Shown: in pieces, positions 7,156 to 15,288 of the stretch | Layout of the letters: each line of letters opens with the position of its first letter | How positions within the stretch are numbered: the stretch's first letter is position 1 | NCBI RefSeq assembly: GCF_023074175.1 | Contig: NZ_JADPKS010000174.1 | Location: 62,001 to 126,000 of the forward strand | Direction: 5' to 3' | Length of the DNA stretch: 64,000 nt | Origin: Bradyrhizobium sp. 139 | Lineage (GTDB): Bacteria > Pseudomonadota > Alphaproteobacteria > Rhizobiales > Xanthobacteraceae | The notes under the pieces: generated by a model | The model's database searches: none | What the model saw: the letters and a program-made list of their open reading frames with translations, nothing else | Told to the model about the DNA's origin: nothing | Translations under genes and position numbers: made by a program

Positions 7156-8325
7156 TTGCGGACAAAAGTCGCAATCATCGGGGCCGGGCCGGCCGGATTG
7201 TTGCTTGGGCAACTGCTGCACAAGCACGGCATCGACAATCTCATTCTGGAGCGGCAGAGCCCGGACTACGTGCTCGGCCGCATCCGCGCGGGTCTCCTGG
7301 AGGAGGGAACCGTCGCGCTGCTCGACCAGATCGGCGCCGGCGCGCGGGCGCATGCCGAAGGCCTGCTGCATGAAGGCATCGAGCTCGCCTTTTCCGGACG
7401 CCGTCACCGCATCGACATGAAGGGCGCGACCGGCAAGATGGTCATGATCTACGGCCAGACCGAGGTCACGCTCGACCTGATGAATGCGCGCAAGGCTGCC
7501 GGTCTTACCACCGTCTACGAGGCCAAGGACGTGCAGCCGCATGATTTCGACGGCGGTCACCCGCGCGTAACCTACGTGAAAGATGGTGTCACCCACACGA
7601 TCGATTGCGACTTCATCGCCGGCTGCGACGGTTTTCACGGCGTCAGCCGCGCCAGTGTCCCGGCATCGGCGATCGAGGAGTTCGAGCGGGTCTATCCGTT
7701 CGGCTGGCTCGGCATCCTCTCCGATACGCCGCCGGTCAGCCACGAGCTGATCTATTCCAACCATTCCCGCGGCTTTGCGCTCTGCACGATGCGCTCGATG
7801 AAGCGCAGCCGATACTACGTGCAATGCTCGCTTGACGACCATGTCGACCAGTGGCCGGACGACCGCTTCTGGGACGAACTGAAGCGCCGCCTCGACCAGG
7901 ATGCCGCCGACAGCCTGATCACGGGGCCCTCGATCGAGAAGAGCATCGCGCCATTGCGCAGCTTCGTCGCCGAGCCGATGCGCTTCGGCAAGATGTTCCT
8001 GTGCGGCGACGCCGCCCACATCGTGCCGCCGACCGGCGCCAAGGGGTTGAACCTCGCGGCCAGCGACGCGCACTATCTCGCCAGTGCTTTCCGCGAGTTC
8101 TACGACGAGAAGTCGAGCGTCGGGATCGACGCCTATTCCGCCAAGGCACTGGCGCGGGTCTGGAAGGCCGTACGTTTCTCCTGGTGGATGACCTCGATGC
8201 TGCACAAGTTCCCGGACACCGGTACCATCGGCGCGCGCATCCAGCTCGCCGAGCTCGACTACGTCACGCAGTCGCAGGCCGCGATGACGTCACTGTCGGA
8301 GAACTATGTGGGGCTGCCGCTTTAG
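7156..8325 (+). CDS. pobA: 4-hydroxybenzoate 3-monooxygenase
   Basis: A 389-residue FAD-dependent hydroxylase converting 4-hydroxybenzoate to protocatechuate with NADPH and oxygen in the cytoplasm. The FAD dinucleotide motif GAGPAG is at residues 9-14, the CDGFHGVSR motif at about 158-166, and the second FAD motif GDAAHIVPPTGAKGLN near residue 280. The segment GFALCTMRSMKRSRYYVQC matches the substrate-binding region of known PobA enzymes. The start is TTG at 7156, supported by GGAAGGA seven bases upstream and by length (family about 390-394). Longer in-frame starts read back through the operator region and lack a ribosome site. Confidence 0.92.
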   Translation: MRTKVAIIGAGPAGLLLGQLLHKHGIDNLILERQSPDYVLGRIRAGLLEEGTVALLDQIGAGARAHAEGLLHEGIELAFSGRRHRIDMKGATGKMVMIYGQTEVTLDLMNARKAAGLTTVYEAKDVQPHDFDGGHPRVTYVKDGVTHTIDCDFIAGCDGFHGVSRASVPASAIEEFERVYPFGWLGILSDTPPVSHELIYSNHSRGFALCTMRSMKRSRYYVQCSLDDHVDQWPDDRFWDELKRRLDQDAADSLITGPSIEKSIAPLRSFVAEPMRFGKMFLCGDAAHIVPPTGAKGLNLAASDAHYLASAFREFYDEKSSVGIDAYSAKALARVWKAVRFSWWMTSMLHKFPDTGTIGARIQLAELDYVTQSQAAMTSLSENYVGLPL

Positions 8326-8339
8326 GCAATACGCAACGG

Positions 8340-8437
8340 CCGTAGGGTGGGCAAAGCGTAAGCGTGCCCACCAACCTTGCATTCGTTGCGAGATGGTGGG
8401 CACGGCGTTTCGCGCCTTTGCCCACCCTTGCTACGGG
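8340..8437. repeat. Long imperfect palindrome (family A, GTGGGCAAAGCG type)
   Basis: CGTAGGGTGGGCAAAGCG at the left is mirrored by CGCCTTTGCCCACCC and CTACGG at the right, with inner arms GTGCCCACCA and GGTGGGCAC. This gives one long hairpin just after pobA. It may stop or protect the transcript. The rest of 8438-8563 before the thioesterase holds nothing recognisable. Confidence 0.65.
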
Positions 8438-8563
8438 ATCGCGCGCCGCCTCCACATCGTGCCCATTTCAAACACCCGCGCAAATCCCGTTTAAAACTTT
8501 GTAGGCGGTGAAACTGTCATCCACATCGCGTTCAATGGCCCCAGCCAATGACGCGAGGCACGC

Positions 8564-8983
8564 ATGACCACCATCGACATCCCCGACGGCTTCGAGCCGT
8601 TGTCCCGCAAGAGCCCGCTCACCGAACCCTGGGAGCCGATCTACGCAAAGAAAACCGAGAGGGCCGTCATCATCGGCCTTCGTCTGGCAAGGCCGCACAC
8701 CAATGGCCGCGGCCTGATCCATGGCGGCCTGATCACCGCGCTCGCCGATAATGCCATGGGCTATAGCTGCGCGCAGGTGACAAACTGGACCACGTCGTTC
8801 GTGACGGTGTCGCTTTCGATCGATTTTGTCGGCTCGGCCGAGATCGGCCAATGGTGTTCGATAGAGAGCGATGTGATCAAGACCGGCAAGACCATCTGCT
8901 TCGCGCAGAGCCTGATCAAGGCCGACGGCGCCGTGATCGCGCGGGCCAGCGGCACGTTCCGGGTGGTGCCGAAGAAGGGGTGA
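8564..8983 (+). CDS. PaaI-type hotdog-fold acyl-CoA thioesterase
   Basis: A 139-residue single-domain hotdog protein of the PaaI/YdiI thioesterase type, hydrolysing an acyl- or aryl-CoA in the cytoplasm. The helix segment GLIHGGLITALADNAMG carries the HGG turn and acidic residue typical of the family, followed by the strands TVSLSIDFVGSA and ARASGTFRVV. Length is usual. It is on the same strand as pobA but separated by 238 bp with a palindromic repeat, so it is probably an independent transcript. Physiological substrate unknown. Confidence 0.8.
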   Translation: MTTIDIPDGFEPLSRKSPLTEPWEPIYAKKTERAVIIGLRLARPHTNGRGLIHGGLITALADNAMGYSCAQVTNWTTSFVTVSLSIDFVGSAEIGQWCSIESDVIKTGKTICFAQSLIKADGAVIARASGTFRVVPKKG

Positions 8984-8989
8984 GGCTCT

Positions 8990-9133
8990 TGCCCCGGACG
9001 CAGCGCAGCGCTTCTTCAGCGGTACGCTGCAGAGCCGGGGCCCATCGATCCACAGCTTACGCCCTGGCCTTCTGGTTCCCGGCTCTGCGCAGCAACGCTA
9101 AGGGGCGTTGCAGCGCGTCCGGGACACGAGGCC
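8990..9133. repeat. Palindromic intergenic repeat (family B, copy 1)
   Basis: Starts TTGCCCCGGACGC, contains GCAGAGCCGGGGCCCATCGA, a mirrored CCCGGCTCTGC, and ends GTCCGGGACACGAGG. A second copy lies at 45481-45598. It sits between convergent genes (thioesterase and LysR), a normal place for such elements. Confidence 0.7.
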
Positions 9134-10018
9134 TTACCCAAACCTCCACTCGGCCGTCTCCACCACGAGGTCGATGAACGCGCGCACCTTGGCCGAGAGC
9201 AGGCGCGAGGTCGGATACACGATGTGGATCGGCAGCGCCGGCTGCTCGTATTTCGCCAGCACGATTTTCAGCCGCCCGCGCTTCAGCCCCTCGGCGGCCT
9301 GATAGGCCAGCACGCGCGTCACGCCGCCGCCGGCTTCGGCATATTGCAAGGCGGCATCGGCGCTGTTGCTCGTGAAGCGTGGGTTCGGCGTCACCTCGAT
9401 GTCGCGGCCGTCCTGCACGAAGCGCCAGCTCGCGGAGGGGCCGAACGCGATGGTCTGGTGCTCGAGCAGCGCCTCCGGCGTCTTTGGCTCGCCGTGACGC
9501 TTCAGGTAGCCAGATGTTGCCACCGTGATCCGCCGCATCTCGCCGACCTGGCGCGCGACGAGCGAGGAGTCGGCGAGATGGCCGATGCGGACGGCAGCGT
9601 CGACGGCATCCTCGACGAGGTTGACGAGATGGTCCGATAGCCTGAGTTCGCAGGCGACCTCGGGATAGCGCTTGAGGTAGGCGGTCATGACAGGCGCGAC
9701 ATGCAGCCGGCCGAAGCCGATCGGCGCCGACACCACGAGACGCCCGCTCGGCCGGTTGCGCTCCTCCCGCGCGGAGCTGTCGGCCTCCTCGACATCGGCG
9801 AGGATGCGCCGGGCACGCTCGAGGTAGCGCGTGCCGACATCGGTCAGCCTCACCTGCCGGGTGGTCCGTTGCAGCAGGCGCGCGCCGAGATGCTCCTCCA
9901 GCGCCGCGATCAGCCGCGTCACCGCCGAAGGCGACAACCGCAGCTTGCGCGCCGCCGGCGCAAAGCCGCGCAAATCGGCGACGGTGACGAAGACATGCAT
10001 GGCTTCGAGGCGGTCCAT
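9134..10018 (-). CDS. LysR-family transcriptional regulator
   Basis: A 294-residue DNA-binding regulator. The N-terminal winged helix-turn-helix covers about residues 1-60 (MDRLEAMHVFVTVADLRGFA, SPSAVTRLIAALEEHLGARL), and the rest is a periplasmic-binding-like effector domain beginning GRLVVSAPIGFGRLHVAP. Start ATG at 10018 is the canonical position for this subfamily; an extra 12 residues upstream would overlap the operator. It is divergent from the pyridoxamine-oxidase-like gene at 10140, the usual arrangement for LysR proteins and their target. Effector unknown. Confidence 0.88.
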   Translation of the reverse strand: MDRLEAMHVFVTVADLRGFAPAARKLRLSPSAVTRLIAALEEHLGARLLQRTTRQVRLTDVGTRYLERARRILADVEEADSSAREERNRPSGRLVVSAPIGFGRLHVAPVMTAYLKRYPEVACELRLSDHLVNLVEDAVDAAVRIGHLADSSLVARQVGEMRRITVATSGYLKRHGEPKTPEALLEHQTIAFGPSASWRFVQDGRDIEVTPNPRFTSNSADAALQYAEAGGGVTRVLAYQAAEGLKRGRLKIVLAKYEQPALPIHIVYPTSRLLSAKVRAFIDLVVETAEWRFG

Positions 10019-10024
10019 CACATT

Positions 10025-10041
10025 ATTGCTTATAGTGCAAT
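10025..10041. promoter_or_regulatory. Candidate LysR box ATTGC-N7-GCAAT
   Basis: A perfect 5-bp inverted repeat with 7-bp spacer fits the T-N11-A form of LysR-type binding sites. It lies 7 bp before the lysR start and about 100 bp before the divergent gene, so it could serve autoregulation. Confidence 0.55.
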
Positions 10042-10139
10042 GATGAAGTGTCAAGCGGCCAAATTGTTTTAGCCGCCGGGAGGTCCATCTTGCCCAATGA
10101 AAGACGCAGAGATGCGCCGGGATTTCAGGAGATGTTCCG

Positions 10140-10766
10140 ATGACAACAGCACATACTTACGCCAGCGACGTGGCGTTCACGCCGGCGGTGAAGTCGATCC
10201 AGACCCGAAAGGGATCACGAGAGGCCTACGCGCGTGCCGAGCAGCGCGGCTGGCGTAACGAGATCGACGAGAATCTTGCAGCCTTCCTCACTGACGCCAA
10301 TAGCTTCTATTTTGCCACAGCCTCGGCCGACGGCCAGCCCTACATCCAGCATCGCGGCGGGCCCAAGGGCTTTCTCAAGGTGCTGGACAAGCAGACGCTC
10401 GCCTTCGCCGACTATGCCGGCAATCAGCAGTACCTCACGCAGGGCAACCTGTCTGAGAATCCAAAGGCCTATATCTTCGTGATGGACTACGCCCACCGCC
10501 GCCGGGTGAAGATCTGGGGCGAGGCCCGCGTGGTCGAGGACGACGAGGCGCTGACAACGTCGCTGATGCCCAAGGGGTACCGCGCGCGGCCGGAGCAGGT
10601 GATCCTGTTCAAGATCGCAGCCTGGGATACCAATTGCCCGCAGCACATCCCGCAGAAGTTCGACGCGGCGGATGTCGCGGCAGCGCTGGCGGCAAGGGAT
10701 CAGCGGATCGCCGAGCTGGAGGCCGAGGTGGCGGCGCTGAAGGGGGAGACGGCGGCGGCCAAGTGA
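10140..10766 (+). CDS. Pyridoxamine 5'-phosphate oxidase-family (FMN split-barrel) protein
   Basis: A 208-residue cytoplasmic protein of the FMN-binding split-barrel group. SFYFATASADGQPYIQHRGGPKG and LAFADYAGNQQYLTQGNL are the flavin-binding segments typical of this subfamily. The last 35 residues (VAAALAARDQRIAELEAEVA) form a short heptad-rich coiled coil that could dimerise. AGGAG lies a short distance before ATG 10140. It is probably an oxidoreductase, not the B6 biosynthetic enzyme. It is divergent from the LysR gene, its likely regulator. Substrate unknown. Confidence 0.8.
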   Translation: MTTAHTYASDVAFTPAVKSIQTRKGSREAYARAEQRGWRNEIDENLAAFLTDANSFYFATASADGQPYIQHRGGPKGFLKVLDKQTLAFADYAGNQQYLTQGNLSENPKAYIFVMDYAHRRRVKIWGEARVVEDDEALTTSLMPKGYRARPEQVILFKIAAWDTNCPQHIPQKFDAADVAAALAARDQRIAELEAEVAALKGETAAAK

Positions 10767-10802
10767 CGAGTCCATCGTCACTGCTATCGCCGCATCCTAC
10801 GG

Positions 10803-10904
10803 TGTCATGCCCCGCGAAGGCGGGGCATCCAGTACGCCGCGGCCTCTCGGTTCGAGCACAGTCGTCTGTGAATACTGGATCGTCCGCCTTCGCGGACGAT
10901 GACA
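10803..10904. repeat. Palindromic repeat (family C, copy 1)
   Basis: Outer part CATGCCCCGCGAAGGCGGGG and CCAGTACGCCGCGGC at the left, mirrored by ATACTGGATCGTCCGCCTTC and GCGGACGATGAC at the right. A second copy is at 30633-30733. It lies between convergent genes. Confidence 0.7.
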
Positions 10905-10931
10905 GTTTGAGTTCGTGGAGACGTCTCAGAA

Positions 10932-11663
10932 TCACAATCCGCTCGCGCCTTCGTGCTGGAAACCGAGATAGCTTGCCGCCACGCGCTCGTTCGCCGCGAT
11001 GTCGCTGGCCTTGCCGCTCAGCACGAATTCGCCAAGCTCCATCACATAGGCCTGGTCCGCGATCTTCAGCGCGGCCTGTGCGTTCTGCTCGACCAGCAGC
11101 ACCGAGACGCCGCTGGCGCGCAGCTCGGTGACGATGCGGAAGATGTCGGCGACGATGATCGGGGCGAGGCCGAGGCTCGGCTCGTCCAGCATCAGCAGTT
11201 TCGGCTCGCCCATCAGCGCACGGCCCATCGCGAGCATCTGCTGCTCGCCGCCCGAAAGCGTGCCGGCGAGCTGCTTGCGCCGCTCCTTCAGCCGCGGAAA
11301 CAGCGTGTAGACCCGTTCCATCGAGGCTTTCGCCTTGCTTCTCTCGATTCGGAAGGCCCCTAACTCGAGGTTGTCCTCGACATTCATGGTCACGAACAAC
11401 TCGCGGTGCTCGGGGACGAGGCCAAGCCCCATCGCGACGCGGTCCTCGATGTCGAGCCGGGCGAGGTCCTGTCCGGCAAAGCTGACGCGGCCCTTCAGCG
11501 GAAAAATGCCCATGATGGCGGACAGCAGCGTGGTCTTGCCGGCGCCGTTGGCGCCCACGATGGTGACGATCTGGTTCGCGCCGACCTGGAGCGAGACCGA
11601 ACGCACCGCCTCGACCTTGCCGTAGGCGACATGGGCGTCGGCGACGGACAACAGCGCGCTCAT
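10932..11663 (-). CDS. livF: Branched-chain amino acid-type ABC transporter ATP-binding protein (LivF)
   Basis: A 243-residue ABC ATPase on the cytoplasmic face of a Liv-type (HAAT) importer. Walker A is GANGAGKTT, the signature is LSGGEQQMLAMGRAL, and Walker B is KLLMLDEPSLGL; the LivF-type ending VMELGEFVLSG is present. Start ATG at 11663 overlaps the stop of the fused livMG gene (ATGA). A longer upstream frame is a shadow of that gene. It is the last gene of a livH-livMG-livF operon that has no binding protein next to it. Confidence 0.92.
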   Translation of the reverse strand: MSALLSVADAHVAYGKVEAVRSVSLQVGANQIVTIVGANGAGKTTLLSAIMGIFPLKGRVSFAGQDLARLDIEDRVAMGLGLVPEHRELFVTMNVEDNLELGAFRIERSKAKASMERVYTLFPRLKERRKQLAGTLSGGEQQMLAMGRALMGEPKLLMLDEPSLGLAPIIVADIFRIVTELRASGVSVLLVEQNAQAALKIADQAYVMELGEFVLSGKASDIAANERVAASYLGFQHEGASGL

Positions 11664-13429
11664 GCCGCCACTCCGAGATAGGCCTTGATCACTTCGGGGT
11701 TGGTCTTGATCGTGGCAGGGGGACCTTCCGCGATCTTGGTGCCGAAATCGAGCACCACGATGCGATCGGCGAGGTTCATCACGAAGCCCATGTCGTGCTC
11801 GACCAGCAGCACGCTCATGCCGCCGTCGCGCAGCTCGCGCAGCAGCGCGGCGAGGCGCTGCTTCTCCATGTGGCGCAGGCCGGCGGCCGGTTCGTCGAGC
11901 AGCAGCAGCATCGGATCGACGCACAGCGCGCGGGCGATCTCGACGATGCGCTGCTGGCCCAGCGAGAGCGAACCTGCGAGCTGATGCATCTGCTCGGCGA
12001 GCCCGACGCGCTCGATCTGGCGGGCCGCTTCAGCGAGCAGCCTGGCTTCATCAGCGCGGTCGAGCCGCAGCATCGAAGAGATCGGTCCCGAATGGCCGCG
12101 CAGATGCGCGCCGATCGCAACATTCTCCAGCACGGTCATGTCGGGAACGAGCTTCACATGCTGGAACGTGCGGGAGATGCCGAGCTTGACGATCTCCTGC
12201 GGCGGCGCCCTGTCGACCTTCTTGCCGAGCACCGAGATCGAGCCTGATGTCGCCGACAGCACACCGGTGATCAGGTTGAACGTCGTGCTCTTGCCGGCGC
12301 CGTTCGGCCCGATCAATGCGACGATCTCGCGGGCCTGCACGTCGAAGGAGACGTTGTTGACCGCGATCACGCCGCCGAACTGCTTTCGCGCTTTTTCGAT
12401 CTGGAGCAGCACGCTCGACTGGCCGGATGCGCGGGTGCGTTGCTCCAGTTTCAGCGAGGTATCCGGCTTCTTGCCACGGGTTCGCTCGGGCAAGAATGCC
12501 ATCAGCCAGGGCCAGACGCCGCCGGGCGCGAGTTGCAACAGTGCCACCAGCATGATGCCGAACACGATGGTCTCGACCTGGCCGGAGCCGGGCAGGATCA
12601 GCGGCAAATAGCTTTGCAGCACTTCCTTCAGGACCACGACGATCGCCGCGCCCAGCACGCCGCCCCAGACATAGCCGGCGCCCCCGACCACGGCGATGAA
12701 GAGATATTCGATGCCGGCCTGCGCGCCGAACGGCGTCGGGTTCACCGCGCGCTGGAGGTGCGCGTAGAGCCAGCCCGACAGACCCGCGAGCACGGCGGCG
12801 TGGATGAACACCAGCAGCTTTGCCCGCGGCGTGTGCACGCCAAAAGCCTCGGCCGCGACGTGGCCGCGGCGCAGCGCGCGGATGGCGCGGCCGGTGCGGG
12901 AATCCAGCAGGTTCATCGTGAGCAGGGCCGAGACGATCACGGCAACCCAGATCGCGTAATAGATCGAGCCGGGCGAGAGCATTTTGAACGACCCGATCGA
13001 CAGCGGCGGGATCGCCGAGATGCCGTCGTTTCTCCCCAAAAATTCCAGCTTGCTGAAGAGATAGAACAGGCCCAGCCCCCAGGCCAGCGTGCCGAGCGGC
13101 AGATAATGCCCGGAGAGACGGACGGTCACCAGCCCGAGCAGCACCGCCAACGATCCGCTGACCAATAGCGACAGCGGCAAGGTCAGCCACGGCGACAGGC
13201 CATAAGCCGTCGACAGCACCGCGGTGGTGTAGGCGCCGAAACCGACAAAGGCTGCTTGACCAAACGAGGTCAGGCCGCCGACACCGGTGAGCAGCACGAG
13301 GCCCATCGCGACCAGGGCGGTCAGGCCGATATTGTCGAGCAGCACGATCCAGAACGGCGGCATGCCTGGTACGAACGGGATCGCCGCCATCGCGAGTGCG
13401 AAGATGAGGATGGGAAGCCGGCTCTGCAT
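11660..13429 (-). CDS. livMG: Fused Liv-type ABC permease and ATPase (LivM-LivG)
   Basis: A 589-residue fusion of two normally separate importer subunits. Residues 1 to about 310 are a LivM permease with eight or more hydrophobic segments and the motif GLTSFGQAAFVGFGAYTTAV. After a charged linker (about 310-340) residues 345-589 are a LivG ATPase with Walker A GPNGAGKST at about 373, signature LSLGQQRIVEIAR (LSLGQ instead of the usual LSGGQ/LSYGQ) and Walker B LLLLDEPAAGL. The frame is continuous with no stop between the domains. It overlaps livF by four bases. Substrate unknown; hydrophobic amino acids or aromatic acids are typical. Confidence 0.9.
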   Translation of the reverse strand: MQSRLPILIFALAMAAIPFVPGMPPFWIVLLDNIGLTALVAMGLVLLTGVGGLTSFGQAAFVGFGAYTTAVLSTAYGLSPWLTLPLSLLVSGSLAVLLGLVTVRLSGHYLPLGTLAWGLGLFYLFSKLEFLGRNDGISAIPPLSIGSFKMLSPGSIYYAIWVAVIVSALLTMNLLDSRTGRAIRALRRGHVAAEAFGVHTPRAKLLVFIHAAVLAGLSGWLYAHLQRAVNPTPFGAQAGIEYLFIAVVGGAGYVWGGVLGAAIVVVLKEVLQSYLPLILPGSGQVETIVFGIMLVALLQLAPGGVWPWLMAFLPERTRGKKPDTSLKLEQRTRASGQSSVLLQIEKARKQFGGVIAVNNVSFDVQAREIVALIGPNGAGKSTTFNLITGVLSATSGSISVLGKKVDRAPPQEIVKLGISRTFQHVKLVPDMTVLENVAIGAHLRGHSGPISSMLRLDRADEARLLAEAARQIERVGLAEQMHQLAGSLSLGQQRIVEIARALCVDPMLLLLDEPAAGLRHMEKQRLAALLRELRDGGMSVLLVEHDMGFVMNLADRIVVLDFGTKIAEGPPATIKTNPEVIKAYLGVAA

Positions 13430-13436
13430 CTTGGCG

Positions 13437-14477
13437 TCAGTCCTTCTCTTCCTCGACCGCGGGCGCGGCGAGCGAGCGCAGCAGCAGCACGGGAATCAGC
13501 AGCATGAAAACGATCACCTCCTTGTAGTTCGAGGCGTAGAAGGACGAGAACGCCTCGACCAGGCCGACGACCAGCGCCGCGACGGCGGTCAGGGGATAGC
13601 TGACGAGGCCGCCGATGATCGCGGCGACGAAACCTTTCAGGCCGATCAGGAAGCCCGAGTCGTAGTAGAGCGTCGTGATCGGCACGATCATGATGCCGGA
13701 CAGCGCGCCGATCACGGACGCGAGCAAAAAGGCGATCTGGCCGGACAGCGTGGTGCGGATGCCGGCCAGCCGCGCGCCGAGCCGGTTCACGGCGGTCGCG
13801 CGCAGCGCCTTGCCGTAGAGCGTGAACCCGAAGAACAGCCACAGCCCGACGATGAATGCGATGGTGATGCCGTAGACGGTGATGCTCTGGCCGGTGAAGC
13901 GCAGCGCGCCGGCGGTGAAAGAGCCGGACAGCACGGCGGGTCCGCGCTGGCCTTCGGCGCCGAAGAACAGCAGGCCCAGTCCCTGCAGCGCGAGGTGGAC
14001 GCCGACCGAGGCGATCAGCAACACCAGCACCGAGGTGTGCGCCAGCGGCTGGAACGCGATGCGGTAAAGATACAGCCCGATCATCGCGACGATCACCAGC
14101 GACAGCGCGATGCAGACCGCCACCGGCGGCTTCTGGCTGGCGAAGTATACGGTCAGAGCCAGCACGATGGCCGGCAGCACGATGTTGGCGACGAAGCTGC
14201 GAACGATCAGGCGCCCGTGCAGCGCCTTGCGCGCCACGAACAGGTCGAACACGAAGGCGCCGATGCCGAGGGCAAGCGCGAGCTTTGCCGTGCCCGGCAT
14301 CTGGCCCGCGGCCAGCGAGGCATAGGTCAGCGCGCCATAGGTGACGAATTCGCCCTGGGGGATGAGGATCACGCGGGTGACGGCGAACACCAGCACCAGC
14401 GCCAGGCCGAGCAGCGCATAGATCGCGCCATTGGTGATGCCGTCCTGCACCAGGAACAGCATGATGGTGGTATTCAA
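13437..14477 (-). CDS. livH: Liv-type ABC transporter permease (LivH)
   Basis: A membrane permease of about 346 residues with the LivH N-terminal pattern LVQDGITNGAIYALLGLALV and VILIPQGEFVTYGA. A TTG start at 14477 is preferred because GGGGGAG lies eight bases upstream. ATG at 14462 would give a protein five residues shorter with no ribosome site. It contains an extra hydrophobic region in the first third (residues about 60-110), longer than the usual 290-300 residues. It is first gene of the livH-livMG-livF operon, with seven bases to livMG, and is divergent from a MarR regulator. Confidence 0.87.
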   Translation of the reverse strand: MNTTIMLFLVQDGITNGAIYALLGLALVLVFAVTRVILIPQGEFVTYGALTYASLAAGQMPGTAKLALALGIGAFVFDLFVARKALHGRLIVRSFVANIVLPAIVLALTVYFASQKPPVAVCIALSLVIVAMIGLYLYRIAFQPLAHTSVLVLLIASVGVHLALQGLGLLFFGAEGQRGPAVLSGSFTAGALRFTGQSITVYGITIAFIVGLWLFFGFTLYGKALRATAVNRLGARLAGIRTTLSGQIAFLLASVIGALSGIMIVPITTLYYDSGFLIGLKGFVAAIIGGLVSYPLTAVAALVVGLVEAFSSFYASNYKEVIVFMLLIPVLLLRSLAAPAVEEEKD

Positions 14478-14563
14478 GACCGGACGCTCCCCCTCAAAGA
14501 TCCGGGCCGGTCCCGCTCGATTGCGGTGGACGGTCCGCCTACAGCCATTGAAAAACGCTGGCG

Positions 14564-14597
14564 ATATTTGATATGGTCCATAACAATTATCAAATAT
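14564..14597. promoter_or_regulatory. Operator-like perfect inverted repeat ATATTTGATA-N14-TATCAAATAT
   Basis: Two 10-bp arms match perfectly around a 14-bp centre, in the 177-bp region between livH and marR. It is AT-rich in GC-rich surroundings and lies about 87 bp before livH and 58 bp before marR. This is the expected position for a site through which the MarR protein controls itself and the livH operon. Confidence 0.65.
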
Positions 14598-14654
14598 AAC
14601 ATCAAGGGTGGCGGACGATCCGCCCGAATTTAGCGGGATTACGAGCACGAGGCG

Positions 14655-15164
14655 ATGACCGTTTCCAAGAGCGCCGAAAAATCCGCGGAGGCGACCAAGG
14701 GCCGCAAGGACGCGACCGACGGGCCGCCCGAAGCCCTCCAGCTCGGTGAGCTCTCCGAACAGCTCGGCTATGTGCTGAAGCGGGCGCAGCTCAAGGTGTT
14801 CGAGAACTTTCTGCGCTGCATGGCCTCGCTCCAGCTCACGCCCGCGCAGTTTTCCGTGCTGCTGCTGGTCGAGAAGAATCCGGGCCGTAACCAGACCGAG
14901 ATCGCCTCCACGCTCGGCATCCTGCGCCCGAATTTCGTGGCCATGCTCGACAATCTCGAGAGCCGCGACCTCTGCGCGCGGATCCGCTCCACCAACGACC
15001 GCCGCTCGCACATCCTGGTGCTGACCGACAAGGGCAAGGCCGTGCTGACGCGCGCCAAGAAGCTCGTCGCCACCAAGCACGAGTCGCGACTGAACGAGCT
15101 GCTCGGATCTGCCAATCGCGCAGCCCTGATCGAGATGCTGTCGAAGATCGCCAACGAGTTTTGA
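14655..15164 (+). CDS. MarR-family transcriptional regulator
   Basis: A 169-residue winged-helix regulator with a basic N-terminal tail of about 30 residues. Recognition region NQTEIASTLGILRPNFVAML at about 86-105, followed by the wing RSTNDRRSHILVLTDKGKAV, is characteristic of MarR proteins. It is divergent from livH, with a strong inverted repeat between them, so it most likely represses the livH-livMG-livF importer and itself until a small aromatic or acyl-CoA ligand binds. The ligand is not deducible. Confidence 0.9.
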   Translation: MTVSKSAEKSAEATKGRKDATDGPPEALQLGELSEQLGYVLKRAQLKVFENFLRCMASLQLTPAQFSVLLLVEKNPGRNQTEIASTLGILRPNFVAMLDNLESRDLCARIRSTNDRRSHILVLTDKGKAVLTRAKKLVATKHESRLNELLGSANRAALIEMLSKIANEF

Positions 15165-15185
15165 GGAGGAGCCTACATTCTCCGG

Positions 15186-15272
15186 CGTGATGCCCGGTCT
15201 TGTCCCGGGCATCCACGCCTTTCCTCAGGCGTGGCGGCGCGTGGATGGCCGGGACAAGCCCGGCCATGACGG
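15186..15272. repeat. Palindromic repeat (family D, copy 1)
   Basis: GTGATGCCCGGTCTTGTCCC and GGGCATCCACGCC at the left are mirrored by GCGTGGATGGCC and GGGACAAGCCCGGCCATGAC at the right. Another copy is at 31972-32056. It lies between convergent marR and glycerate kinase. Confidence 0.75.
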
Positions 15273-15288
15273 ATGAGAGGCTTGAACC

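Noticed and set aside
14478..15212. N-terminal extension of livH by about 245 codons
   Set aside because: The extension runs antisense through marR and the operator region; TTG 14477 with GGGGGAG gives a normal LivH start.
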